DNA from: JAGUYA01 sp043802425
GTDB lineage: Bacteria > Omnitrophota > Gorgyraeia > Gygaellales > Profunditerraquicolaceae
Assembly: GCA_043802425.1 (NCBI GenBank)
Contig: JAZDLA010000041.1
Span: 1-31,979, forward strand
Direction of reading: 5' to 3'
Length of the DNA stretch: 31,979 nt
The translations under genes were made by a program, and so were the position numbers. The notes under the pieces are model-generated. The model was not told the origin of the DNA, ran no database searches, and saw nothing but the letters and a program-made list of their open reading frames with translations. This document shows positions 14,447 to 22,187 of this stretch, one piece after another. Every line of letters starts with the position of its first letter. The first letter of the stretch is position 1.

Positions 14447-15106
14447 ATGATTTATTCTTACCTTTTAATCCTTGTTTTCTGTTCTTCGATAATAGGTTGC
14501 GCTACCAGGCCTTATATAAAACCGGCCGCGCCAGCAGGTGTACCCGGGATATACCATAAGGTAGTGCGGGGTGAAACACTCTGGAGGATTTCTAAAAGAT
14601 ACAATGTGGACTTGACTGAAATTGTCAGGATTAACCGCATATCTGATGCCGCAACCATAGATACGGGACAGCTTATTTTTATACCGCATGGACAAAAATC
14701 GCAATATTTACCTACGCCGGCTAAATCGCCTGTAGAAGATTTCCTCTGGCCGGTAAGGGGCAAGGTCATAACTACATTCGGACAAACCTTCAATAATACA
14801 ATTAATAAGGGCTTAAATGTACAGTGCTATCGTAGCCTCGATGTGGTAGCTGCGCGCAGCGGAAAAATTGTCTTCTATGACGATGATTTTAAAACCTTCG
14901 GCAAAACCATAATTATCGACCACGGCGATGGATTCTCAACTGTCTATGCTAGAAATTCTCAGGTTTTTTCCAGAGTCGGCGATTATGTATCGAAAGGGGC
15001 CCTTATCGCTAAGGCCGGGTCAACCGACAGGGATAGAAATATATATTTACACTTTGAAATAAGAAAAGGCTATATTCCGCAGAACCCTTATTTTTATCTG
15101 CCATGA
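14447..15106 (+). CDS. nlpD: NlpD-like lipoprotein with LysM and degenerate LytM (M23) domain
   Basis: A 219-residue envelope lipoprotein. The signal peptide ends in the lipobox IIGC (Cys18). A LysM peptidoglycan-binding module (about 44-90, HKVVRGETLWRISKRYNVD to IFIP) is followed by a peptidase-M23 fold (about 100-219). The zinc ligands of active M23 enzymes are missing: the HxxxD position reads NKGLN and the HxH position reads YLH. NlpD and EnvC have such inactive domains and activate cell-division amidases, so a regulator of septal peptidoglycan splitting is the likely role. The reading frame is open back through the tRNA to 14294, but the lipoprotein start at 14447, with AAAAGG upstream, is clearly right. 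It overlaps the next gene by 4 nt. Confidence 0.85.
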   Translation: MIYSYLLILVFCSSIIGCATRPYIKPAAPAGVPGIYHKVVRGETLWRISKRYNVDLTEIVRINRISDAATIDTGQLIFIPHGQKSQYLPTPAKSPVEDFLWPVRGKVITTFGQTFNNTINKGLNVQCYRSLDVVAARSGKIVFYDDDFKTFGKTIIIDHGDGFSTVYARNSQVFSRVGDYVSKGALIAKAGSTDRDRNIYLHFEIRKGYIPQNPYFYLP

Positions 15107-16695
15107 CTAAAGATATTTTTTTCGGCCGCCAAGATTATTTAAATATCCTAGAGAAGCGCATCAGCGATCTAAGGGATGGTTACCGCCAGAATATCGCTAT
15201 TATCGGGGATGAGCTTATCGGTAAGACTTCGATAATATTCAAATTCCTGGATAAGTTTTATGATAACCGCATAATCAGCATATATCTAGAAATAAGGCCA
15301 GAGTCGCTGGCTTCCTTTGCTAAAAGATTTATCGCGGTATTATTGTATAATTTTCTGAATAATAGCGGCATGCACCTTGAAGAAGACCTGGAATTTTTAA
15401 TTAAAAAGTCTGAAAAATTTATCCCCAGGACTATAGAAAAAATAATGCTTATCTTGTCCTCTTTAGAACGTAGAAAAAATAATAATATCTTTATAGAGCT
15501 ACTGTCGCTATGCGAAATAATAAAACAGGAGACGAATAAGTCCTGTGTAGTGATATTCGACGAATTCCAAAACCTGGAAAATTTAGGGATCAAGAATCTC
15601 TACCCGGAATGGTCTAAAATACTCATTTCACAAAAAAATACAATGTATGTGATTATAAGCTCGCTGAAATTTAAGACCAAGGCAATACTCTCCAAGAATC
15701 TTTCCCTGTTATTCGGTAATTTTGAAATAATTACCGTGGAGCCGTTTGATACAAAAAAAAGCGAAGGCTATCTTGGGCAGCTATTGGGCGGATTGAATAT
15801 AGATAGTGGTTTAAAAAATTTCCTGGTTCACCTTACCGGCGGCAACCCATTTTATCTAGGGCTAATAGCAAAAGAATTGTTGAAACCCGATGTCATGGGT
15901 TTAGCGGACATATTAGAAGGGCTGCTTTTTATGCCTTCAGGTATGTTAAATCAAAAATTCTCTAATTACCTTAAACGCTTCCTGGATAGCTCATATAGCC
16001 AGGACTATATAACTATCCTCTATCTGATTTCTGACGGGCATAATAAAATAAAGGATATTGCCCACATCTTGCGCAGACAAAAAAAAGAGCTAACCTTAAG
16101 GTTAAATCATTTATTAGAACTGGATACTATAAGCCGCAGCGGAGATTTTCTAAAAATTAATGACCGTGTGTTTAGTTTCTGGCTAAAATTCGTCTATCAA
16201 GAAAAAATACATTCTTTAACATTTGATGCAAAAAACCAGAAGATACTATTCAGGGATAAAATAGGAGGGATGATTAAAGATTTCCTGATCAACGCAGAAA
16301 GATCCATCGCAGAAAGAACGGCTGAACTACTGCGTCTTTTTGAGGACGAAGTTATGCAAATGGATAAAAAACGCATCCGGCTTAGCCGCTTCCGGGAAAT
16401 AAAAAGTTTAGAATTTAACACCAAAGGCTTAAAAGAAGGGGTGATCGGACGCTCCCACGATAACCTCTGGATAATCGCCTTTAAAAATGATTTATTAACC
16501 GAACGGGATATTACAGAGTTCTCCAGGGAATGCAAGAAATATCGCCACAAAATCCAGAAGAAAATCATCGTGGCCTTACAGGATATAGACCAGAATACCC
16601 GCCTGAAGGCGTTAGAAGAAAAAGTCTGGACCTGGGACTTAAATAACCTAAACCAGATACTGGACTTATTTTATAAACCCAGGATTATTGCATAA
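15103..16695 (+). CDS. STAND/AAA-type ATPase with DUF234-like C-terminal region
   Basis: A 530-residue P-loop ATPase of the kind common in archaea. FGRQDYLNILEKR opens the ATPase domain; Walker A is GDELIGKTS (about 36-44), Walker B is VVIFDEFQNL (about 148-157), and TGGNPFYLGLIAKELL matches the sensor/lid region. A winged-helix part (about 295-365) ends in DRVFSFWLKFVY, typical before DUF234. The C-terminal 130 residues resemble a PD-(D/E)XK nuclease fold, but the usual acidic/Lys pattern is weak (LWIIAFKND), so it may be inactive. The substrate is unknown. Its ATG overlaps the stop of the NlpD-like gene (ATGA). Confidence 0.75.
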   Translation: MTKDIFFGRQDYLNILEKRISDLRDGYRQNIAIIGDELIGKTSIIFKFLDKFYDNRIISIYLEIRPESLASFAKRFIAVLLYNFLNNSGMHLEEDLEFLIKKSEKFIPRTIEKIMLILSSLERRKNNNIFIELLSLCEIIKQETNKSCVVIFDEFQNLENLGIKNLYPEWSKILISQKNTMYVIISSLKFKTKAILSKNLSLLFGNFEIITVEPFDTKKSEGYLGQLLGGLNIDSGLKNFLVHLTGGNPFYLGLIAKELLKPDVMGLADILEGLLFMPSGMLNQKFSNYLKRFLDSSYSQDYITILYLISDGHNKIKDIAHILRRQKKELTLRLNHLLELDTISRSGDFLKINDRVFSFWLKFVYQEKIHSLTFDAKNQKILFRDKIGGMIKDFLINAERSIAERTAELLRLFEDEVMQMDKKRIRLSRFREIKSLEFNTKGLKEGVIGRSHDNLWIIAFKNDLLTERDITEFSRECKKYRHKIQKKIIVALQDIDQNTRLKALEEKVWTWDLNNLNQILDLFYKPRIIA

Positions 16696-16699
16696 AAAT

Positions 16700-17188
16700 A
16701 TGAAAATAGGCGTAATTACAGATACACACATACCCGACCGGGCAAGAGATATACCGCAACAAATACTAGAAGCCTTTAAAGGCGTAGATATGGTCATACA
16801 TGCAGGAGACCTCGTAGATTTAAGCGTCCTGGATAAACTAAAAACTGTCTGTAAAAATGTAAAGGCGGTCTGGGGAAATATGGACCCTTACGAAGTAAGG
16901 GAGAAATTGCCAGAAAAAGAAATACTAAAGGTAGGTAATTACAAAATCGGGATTATGCATGGCTATGGCGCCCCGAATAAACTAATAGATCTGCTTAGCG
17001 AAATATTTAAAGATGACGACCTTGACATCGTTATCTTCGGACATTCGCATTCAGCCGTAAACGAAAAAAGGCGCAATATTCTCTACTTTAATGCCGGTAG
17101 CGCTACAGACAGAATATTTGCCCTCTATAATTCCTACGGGATTATAGAGATTGATGATAAAATAAGCGCAAAAATCATTAAACTTTAA
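16700..17188 (+). CDS. YfcE/MJ0936-type metallophosphoesterase
   Basis: A 162-residue calcineurin-like phosphodiesterase. Metal-binding motifs appear in order: DTHIPD (near the N-terminus), HAGDLVD, WGNMD, MHGYG, FGHSHSAV and NAGSAT, as in the small YfcE/MJ0936 family that hydrolyses phosphodiester model substrates with Mn or Ni. The natural substrate is unknown. The frame is open from a TTG at 16688, but the ATG at 16700 starts exactly at the first beta-strand (MKIGVITD) and is preferred. It is packed between the ATPase and HIT genes. Confidence 0.88.
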   Translation: MKIGVITDTHIPDRARDIPQQILEAFKGVDMVIHAGDLVDLSVLDKLKTVCKNVKAVWGNMDPYEVREKLPEKEILKVGNYKIGIMHGYGAPNKLIDLLSEIFKDDDLDIVIFGHSHSAVNEKRRNILYFNAGSATDRIFALYNSYGIIEIDDKISAKIIKL

Positions 17189-17189
17189 T

Positions 17190-17660
17190 ATGGACAGGCT
17201 CTGGGCGCCCTGGAGAATAAAATATTTAAAGATTAAAAAACAGAGAAAGTGCGTATTTTGCCGAAGCCTAAAGTCTAAAAATAAGAACTATATTATATTC
17301 AAAAGCAGATACTCTTTTTCCATGCTCAACATCTTCCCCTATAATAACGGCCATGTATTGATATCTCCAATGAGGCATGTACGGGATTTTTCGCAATTAA
17401 AAGACGTAGAGATATTGGATTTATGTAAAACTTTAGATCGTACGCAGAAACTATTGAATAAGGTCTTAAAACCCCACGGATACAATATCGGCATAAACAT
17501 ATCCGCAGCTGCCGGAGCAGGCGTACCCGGACATCTACATATACATATTGTGCCCCGCTGGAGGGGAGATACAAATTTTATGCCCACCTTATACCAGACA
17601 AAAGTAATAGCGCAATCGCTGGATGAATTATATAAACGTTTGAAAAAATATGCTCGATAA
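17190..17660 (+). CDS. HIT-family hydrolase/phosphorylase (Ap4A type)
   Basis: A 156-residue histidine-triad protein. It starts MDRLWAPWRIKYL, characteristic of the bacterial diadenosine-tetraphosphate phosphorylase-like branch, has CVFC (residues 21-24), and carries the triad HLHIHIVPRW near residue 117, whose second His forms the nucleotidyl intermediate. NAAAG-like loops are present as ISAAAGAGVPG. It would act on AMP-containing dinucleotides in the cytoplasm. It starts 1 nt after the phosphodiesterase gene and overlaps the dGTPase by 11 nt. Confidence 0.9.
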   Translation: MDRLWAPWRIKYLKIKKQRKCVFCRSLKSKNKNYIIFKSRYSFSMLNIFPYNNGHVLISPMRHVRDFSQLKDVEILDLCKTLDRTQKLLNKVLKPHGYNIGINISAAAGAGVPGHLHIHIVPRWRGDTNFMPTLYQTKVIAQSLDELYKRLKKYAR

Positions 17661-18804
17661 AAAGCAAATTAGAGAATTCGAAGACAGTATTTTCGCCCCT
17701 TACGCCATGAAAAGCTATAAAACTAGAGGGCGGGTCTATAAAGAAAAGGAGCACCCCTATAGGTCCGTATATCAAAGAGACCGCGACAGAATTATCCATT
17801 CTGCGGCCTTCAGAAGGCTGGAGTATAAAACCCAGGTATTCGTAAACCACGAGGGGGATTATTACCGCACCAGGCTCACACATACACTGGAAGTCTCCCA
17901 GATCGCTAGAACCATAGCCAGCGCCTTAAGGCTAAACATTGATCTGACAGAAGCTATAGCCCTGGCCCATGACCTGGGCCACACCCCTTTTGGTCATTCC
18001 GGCGAAGATGCGCTGGATGAATTAATGGCCAAACACGGAGGCTTTAATCATAATTTACACGGTTTAAGGGTAGTGGATAAACTGGAAGCAAAATACCCCG
18101 ATTTTCCGGGCCTAAACTTAACCTGGGAGGTAAGGGAGGGTATAGTAAAACACTCCTCCGCCTTTGACAAGTCGGTTAAAATCAAGGACTTAGCACCTGA
18201 GGAAATGCCAACCCTGGAAACTCAGGTAGTAGACATCGCTGACGAAATAGCCTACGATAACCATGATCTCGACGACGGACTTGCCTCGGGATTACTAAAA
18301 GAGTCAGATTTGGAAAAAGTGCCCCTCTGGAATAATATAAGTAAAGGAATCTATAAAAAATATGCTAAAATAGAGGGTGAGAAAAAAAAATACCTGATTA
18401 TCAGCTCGTTGATTAATACGCAGGTTACGGATATAATCCACGAAACGGAAAAAAGGATAGAGAAAGTAAAACCAAAAACCTGCGAAGAGATAAAAAAAAT
18501 AAACAAAAAAATCGTCAGTTTCAGCGACGAAATGCAAAAAATAAGGAGGCCTTTACGCGTATTCCTCATGGAAAAACTGTATCACCATTACCGCGTAATG
18601 AGGATGAGCAGTAAAGCCAAACGGTTTATCCAGCAATTATTTAAAACCTATACGGATAACCCTCAGCAATTGCCGTCTAACCTACAGGAGAATATACCGG
18701 CTGAAGGCGTAAGGCGCGTAGTCTGCGATTATATTGCCGGTATGACAGACAGGTATGCACTCAATGAATACAAAAAATTATTTGACCCCTACGAAAAAGT
18801 ATAA
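17650..18804 (+). CDS. dgt: Deoxyguanosinetriphosphate triphosphohydrolase-like protein
   Basis: HD-superfamily dNTPase that splits dGTP or other dNTPs into nucleoside and tripolyphosphate. The 384 residues show the short dGTPase-like form: RDRIIHSAAFRRLEYKTQVF, TRLTHTLEVSQIARTIA (His78), ALAHDLGHTPFGHSGE (His107-Asp108) and QVVDIADEIAYDNHDLDDG with the last metal Asp. The ATG at 17650 lies inside the HIT gene with only a weak ribosome binding site, implying coupling. Its end overlaps the HD-GYP gene. Exact dNTP preference cannot be read from sequence. Confidence 0.92.
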   Translation: MLDKKQIREFEDSIFAPYAMKSYKTRGRVYKEKEHPYRSVYQRDRDRIIHSAAFRRLEYKTQVFVNHEGDYYRTRLTHTLEVSQIARTIASALRLNIDLTEAIALAHDLGHTPFGHSGEDALDELMAKHGGFNHNLHGLRVVDKLEAKYPDFPGLNLTWEVREGIVKHSSAFDKSVKIKDLAPEEMPTLETQVVDIADEIAYDNHDLDDGLASGLLKESDLEKVPLWNNISKGIYKKYAKIEGEKKKYLIISSLINTQVTDIIHETEKRIEKVKPKTCEEIKKINKKIVSFSDEMQKIRRPLRVFLMEKLYHHYRVMRMSSKAKRFIQQLFKTYTDNPQQLPSNLQENIPAEGVRRVVCDYIAGMTDRYALNEYKKLFDPYEKV

Positions 18805-19816
18805 GACATTAATTTCCGCCATCCATGCTATTTACCGGCTGGTAAACTCTACCTTGGAGTTAGAAGACCTGGTATCGCGCCTGGCGAGGCTGCTCTGCCA
18901 GATATTTAACTGTAGGCACTGCCTGATAGTACTTCTAGACCACACAAAAGAATATTCACTCCTAAGATGCCTGGTGATCAATAAGAAAAAATATATTATT
19001 ACTAAGCGCACAAAAATTTCTAATAGGATAGAGAAAAAAATTATAAATAAACCCGCATCCATATGTAAAAATAACCTCCTGGGCATACCTCTTGTTTACG
19101 AAGACATATCGGGAATAATTGTCATCAAGAGCCCACAAAAAGATAAATTTTTTGATAAGTTCGACCAAGAGGTGCTCACCACAATGGGAGAGCAGACTAT
19201 AATCGGGATTAAGAATTTACAGCTCTATAAAGAGCAGCAAAGAATAGTCTTAGGCAGCATAAAGTCGCTGGTAACATTATTGGACACGCGGGTCCCGCAG
19301 GAGTATACCCATTCGCCATACTTTAGCCACCTGGTAACAGCCATAGCCCAACAGATGCACCTGGATGCTAAACAGACCGAAAGTTTAAAATACGCCAGCA
19401 TGTTGCATGATGCCGGTAAAGTAGATATCCCTCTGGAGATACTGACAAAGACAACAAAACTCACTGCTAAAGAATACAAAATTATTAAAAGGCACCCGGT
19501 TATGGGCGCGCAGATATTAAGACACCTGCAAATCTTAAAACCGGTAATACCTATAATAATGCATCATCACGAAAAATATAACGGTACCGGCTATCCTTCC
19601 AGGCTTAAAAAAGGGCAAATACCCCAGGGCGCGCGCATCATGGCGGTTGCGGACGCCTTTGAGGCAATGGTATACGGAAGGCCTTACCGCGAGAGGATGG
19701 ATATGGCATCTGCTATCAAAGAGATAAAAAAGAAGAGCGGCACGCAGTTTGACCCGAAAGTTGTAGAGGCATTCTTAAGGGCAGCAAAAAAAATAAAAAC
19801 AAAAAAATATTTGTAA
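18755..19816 (+). CDS. GAF and HD-GYP domain protein, probable c-di-GMP phosphodiesterase
   Basis: A 353-residue signalling protein. The N-terminal part (about 20-160) reads as a GAF sensor (LVSRLARLLCQIFNCRHCLIVLLD, GIPLVYEDISGIIVIKSP, GEQTIIGIKNLQLYKEQ). The HD-GYP domain follows, with SMLHDAGKVDIP, KRHPVMGAQIL, HHHEKYNGTGYP and AVADAFEAMVYGRPYR, all needed for the metal site and c-di-GMP hydrolysis. No transmembrane helix is seen, so the ligand is cytoplasmic. The ATG at 18755 overlaps dgt by 50 nt; an in-frame TTG at 18782 would shorten the overlap and is a real alternative. Confidence 0.9.
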   Translation: MHSMNTKNYLTPTKKYKTLISAIHAIYRLVNSTLELEDLVSRLARLLCQIFNCRHCLIVLLDHTKEYSLLRCLVINKKKYIITKRTKISNRIEKKIINKPASICKNNLLGIPLVYEDISGIIVIKSPQKDKFFDKFDQEVLTTMGEQTIIGIKNLQLYKEQQRIVLGSIKSLVTLLDTRVPQEYTHSPYFSHLVTAIAQQMHLDAKQTESLKYASMLHDAGKVDIPLEILTKTTKLTAKEYKIIKRHPVMGAQILRHLQILKPVIPIIMHHHEKYNGTGYPSRLKKGQIPQGARIMAVADAFEAMVYGRPYRERMDMASAIKEIKKKSGTQFDPKVVEAFLRAAKKIKTKKYL

Positions 19817-19840
19817 CCAGATAGATAAAGGATATATAAT
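19811..19840 (+). promoter_or_regulatory. Predicted promoter before the SPOR-protein gene
   Basis: TTGTAA (19811-19816, sharing the stop codon of the HD-GYP gene) and a perfect TATAAT (19835-19840), 18 bp apart. The ATG at 19855 would be only about 8 nt from the expected transcription start, giving a very short leader. Confidence 0.5.
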
Positions 19841-19854
19841 AAATATAAACTAAT

Positions 19855-20418
19855 ATGGCGGATCCCATGGCAAATGAAGAGACTCAGCAATTAGAACTAT
19901 TCTCGCAAACAAAAGAACGCAATCAAAAAAAGGCGCGGATTTCCGCTTCGTTGCTGAACTATATCTGGGCCCGGGAGAAAATAATACTTATTATCCTCGG
20001 CCTTATAGTCACGGGTATCGTTTCTTTTTCTTTTGGCGTAGAAAGAGGCAAAAAGATCACCAGGCTAAAAACCGATTCCCGACTCGATATTGCCCTTAAG
20101 ACGCAAAAGATCCAACCGGCAGTATCTGCGCCGGTAGCTAAACCGAAAAGTAGTGAAGAAGCATTACAGCCTGCACAGAAAGAAGAGCTTACAGAATATA
20201 TCCAGAATTACACCATTCAGGTAGCTTCTTTTATAAAGAGGGGGAATGCCCAAAGAGAGGCAGAGACGCTGGAAAATAAAGGGCTAAGTGCTATGGTGCT
20301 AACCAAAGGGAAGTTTACTATAGTCTGCGTGGGAAATTTTCCTACGCGCCAGGAGGCAGAATCTCTGCTGCCTAAACTAAAAAAACAATATCAGGATTGC
20401 AGGATAAGGAGGCTATAA
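19855..20418 (+). CDS. SPOR-domain membrane protein
   Basis: A 187-residue bitopic protein. A cytoplasmic N-terminus (1-40) precedes one membrane helix (about 42-62, KIILIILGLIVTGIVSFSF), a Lys/Pro-rich periplasmic linker, and a C-terminal SPOR domain (about 117-187, YTIQVASFIKRGNAQREAETL to the end). SPOR domains bind glycan strands stripped of stem peptides at the division septum, so a septal or envelope role is expected. The ATG at 19855 lacks a ribosome binding site; ATG 19867 in the same frame is an alternative. The small basic protein starts 4 nt downstream. Confidence 0.87.
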   Translation: MADPMANEETQQLELFSQTKERNQKKARISASLLNYIWAREKIILIILGLIVTGIVSFSFGVERGKKITRLKTDSRLDIALKTQKIQPAVSAPVAKPKSSEEALQPAQKEELTEYIQNYTIQVASFIKRGNAQREAETLENKGLSAMVLTKGKFTIVCVGNFPTRQEAESLLPKLKKQYQDCRIRRL

Positions 20419-20422
20419 AGTC

Positions 20423-20776
20423 ATGTCCATACACCCATCGTTAAAATTATCGGAAAAAAGCAAAAAACAGCGCTCGGTATTAAAACGCGGCGAGCGCTTA
20501 AGAATGATGCTGGAAAAAGATCAATGGAAACCCGGCGATGAAGTCTGCGGCCTGCCTAAAGTAAAGACCATCAGGATAAAGATCATCAAAAAGGAGAAGG
20601 CAGCGGAAAAAGTAGAAGCCACAGCTACCGAAGGCGCTACTGTTGCCACTACTGAAACTAAAGAGCAGGCTCCTGCCAAAGGTGCTCCTGCCAAAAGTGC
20701 TCCTGCCAAAGGTGCTCCTGCCAAAGGGGCTCCTGCCAAAGGAGGCGTTTCGGCCAAGGGTTCGGATAAACCGTAA
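20423..20776 (+). CDS. PVC-type small basic protein with APAKG-repeat tail
   Basis: A 117-residue protein in two parts. Residues 1-55 match the 'small basic protein' family known from Planctomycetes, Verrucomicrobia and relatives: MSIHPSLKLSEKSKKQRSVL, KRGERLRMMLEKDQW, then GLPKVKTIRIKIIKK. The rest is low-complexity, Ala/Thr/Glu-rich and then five copies of the pentapeptide Ala-Pro-Ala-Lys-Gly/Ser (83-107), like histone H1-type tails. The core family is about 60 residues, so the tail is an addition. The function is unknown; a nucleic-acid or ribosome contact is plausible from charge. AAGGAGG (20406-20412) gives a good start. Confidence 0.8.
   Translation: MSIHPSLKLSEKSKKQRSVLKRGERLRMMLEKDQWKPGDEVCGLPKVKTIRIKIIKKEKAAEKVEATATEGATVATTETKEQAPAKGAPAKSAPAKGAPAKGAPAKGGVSAKGSDKP
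20669..20743 (+). repeat. Five tandem 15-bp repeats encoding APAKG
   Basis: Units GCTCCTGCCAAAGGT with small changes at the last codon, in frame, spanning 75 bp. The near-identical DNA across units suggests recent slippage or recombination rather than old protein-level repetition. Copy number can change by whole units without breaking the frame. Confidence 0.9.
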
Positions 20777-20780
20777 ATAA

Positions 20781-21560
20781 ATGCTTCTTGCAAAAAAAAT
20801 ATCTGCTGCCGTACTGCTATTTATTATACTAATTACACCTGCCTATACGTATCCCGCAGAAAACCAATCCTCCTGGCAAGGCGTAATTAATGCCGATAGC
20901 ATTAATATACGCTCTGATTCCACGGTAAGTTCTAAAATAATCTGTAAAATAAATAAAGGGGATCTGGTAGAAGTAGTGCAAGAGCTATACGAATGGTATA
21001 AGATAAGATTACCTAAGAGAGCACCTTCTTTTATCCATAAAAACCTGGTTCTCCTTTTAGGCGAAGGGACCGCAAGGGTCTTAAAAAATAACGTGAATAT
21101 CCGGCTATCTGCCGACGAATCATCCTGGATACTAGGGAAAGTTAATAAAAATGAAGTAATCAATATCGTTGGGGAAAGCGGCGATTGGTATAAAATAGAA
21201 CCAGTAAATAATAGCTTTGGCTGGATAAATAAGAGGTTTGTGGATAAATATGCCGGCATAAATAAGGTAGAAGATAGACAGGTATCCGCGCAAATTAAAA
21301 AGAAAGATAAAATAATTAAAGCGGATAAGGCCGATGAGAATATTTTTAGAGGTATCATAAAACCGTACGGGAGGGTCTTCAGGCGAGAGGCAACGCATAA
21401 ACTGATTAGCGAAAATAACCAGGTATTCTTCCTAAAAGGAACTAAGGCTAGCCTGGATAGCCTTATTTACCGTAAGGTCGAGGTGCTCGGCAAGATAATC
21501 AACCCTAATGTGCAGAAATACCCTATCATCGAAGTAATAAAAATAGAGGTTCTAGATTGA
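20781..21560 (+). CDS. Secreted protein with two SH3b domains
   Basis: A 259-residue protein. An N-terminal signal peptide (about 1-27, AVLLFIILITPAYTYPA) is followed by two bacterial SH3 modules: about 32-91 (GVINADSINIRSDSTVSSKIICKINKG, WYKIRLP) and 96-156 (ARVLKNNVNIRLSADESSWILGKVNKNE, DWYKIEP, FGWINKRFV). The C-terminal 80 residues form a further small domain (GIIKPYGRVFRREATHKLI, VEVLGKI) that I do not recognise. SH3b modules usually bind peptidoglycan or partner proteins in the periplasm. The last bases overlap the protease start (TTGA). Confidence 0.82.
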   Translation: MLLAKKISAAVLLFIILITPAYTYPAENQSSWQGVINADSINIRSDSTVSSKIICKINKGDLVEVVQELYEWYKIRLPKRAPSFIHKNLVLLLGEGTARVLKNNVNIRLSADESSWILGKVNKNEVINIVGESGDWYKIEPVNNSFGWINKRFVDKYAGINKVEDRQVSAQIKKKDKIIKADKADENIFRGIIKPYGRVFRREATHKLISENNQVFFLKGTKASLDSLIYRKVEVLGKIINPNVQKYPIIEVIKIEVLD

Positions 21561-22186
21561 ACACGGCAAATCTCTTTATATCTTTTCTGCTATCTTTTGG
21601 CCTGTTAATTATTGCTATGAGCGTACATGAATTTGCCCACGGATGGGTAGCATACAAATTGGGGGATACGACTGCGAAATATGCCGGAAGGCTAACCCTC
21701 AACCCCTTAGCCCATATAGACCCCATCTGGACATTCCTGTTACCCTTGTTCCTTTTTATGAGTACCGGGGGCCAATTTGTCTTTGGGGCGGCAAAACCAG
21801 TGCCAATAAATTACTCCTCGTTAAAGAACCCCAAAAGAGACATCATCTGGATAGGTTCAAGCGGCCCTTTGGTTAACTTTCTCTTTGCCTTTATCTTAAG
21901 TTTATTATTAAAGTTTTTACCTTTATCCGCACAGATAAATTATATGATCACAAACTTAATCATCATAAATGTAGTGTTGGGAGTATTTAACCTCATCCCC
22001 ATACCCCCCCTAGATGGTTCGCGCATATTAATGGGAATATTACCGCAGAATTTAGCCTATAAATATTCCCTTTTTGAGCCTTACGGCTTTATTGTGCTGA
22101 TAGCGCTTCTCTGGATGGGAGTCTTCAACCGCATAATTTGGCCTACGGTAACGCTGATATTAAAATTGCTGGGGATTATCTTTTAA
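21557..22186 (+). CDS. Site-2-protease-type membrane metalloprotease (M50)
   Basis: A 209-residue multi-pass inner-membrane protease. The zinc motif HEFAH lies in the first helix (residues 24-28), followed by GWVAYKLGD, RLTLNPLAHIDP and the second conserved block NLIPIPPLDGSRIL, which supplies the third ligand Asp. The length and layout fit the short SpoIVFB/Rip3-like group without a PDZ domain. Substrates would be membrane-bound regulators, not identifiable here. The start is a TTG with AGAGGT 6 nt upstream, overlapping the stop of the SH3 gene; no better ATG exists before the first helix. Confidence 0.9.
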   Translation: MNTANLFISFLLSFGLLIIAMSVHEFAHGWVAYKLGDTTAKYAGRLTLNPLAHIDPIWTFLLPLFLFMSTGGQFVFGAAKPVPINYSSLKNPKRDIIWIGSSGPLVNFLFAFILSLLLKFLPLSAQINYMITNLIIINVVLGVFNLIPIPPLDGSRILMGILPQNLAYKYSLFEPYGFIVLIALLWMGVFNRIIWPTVTLILKLLGIIF

Positions 22187-22187
22187 A

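Noticed and set aside
20521..20793. Open frame on the - strand with Ala-Gly-Ala-Pro-Leu repeats
   Set aside because: It is the mirror of the APAKG tandem repeat; the + strand has the ribosome binding site and the family match.
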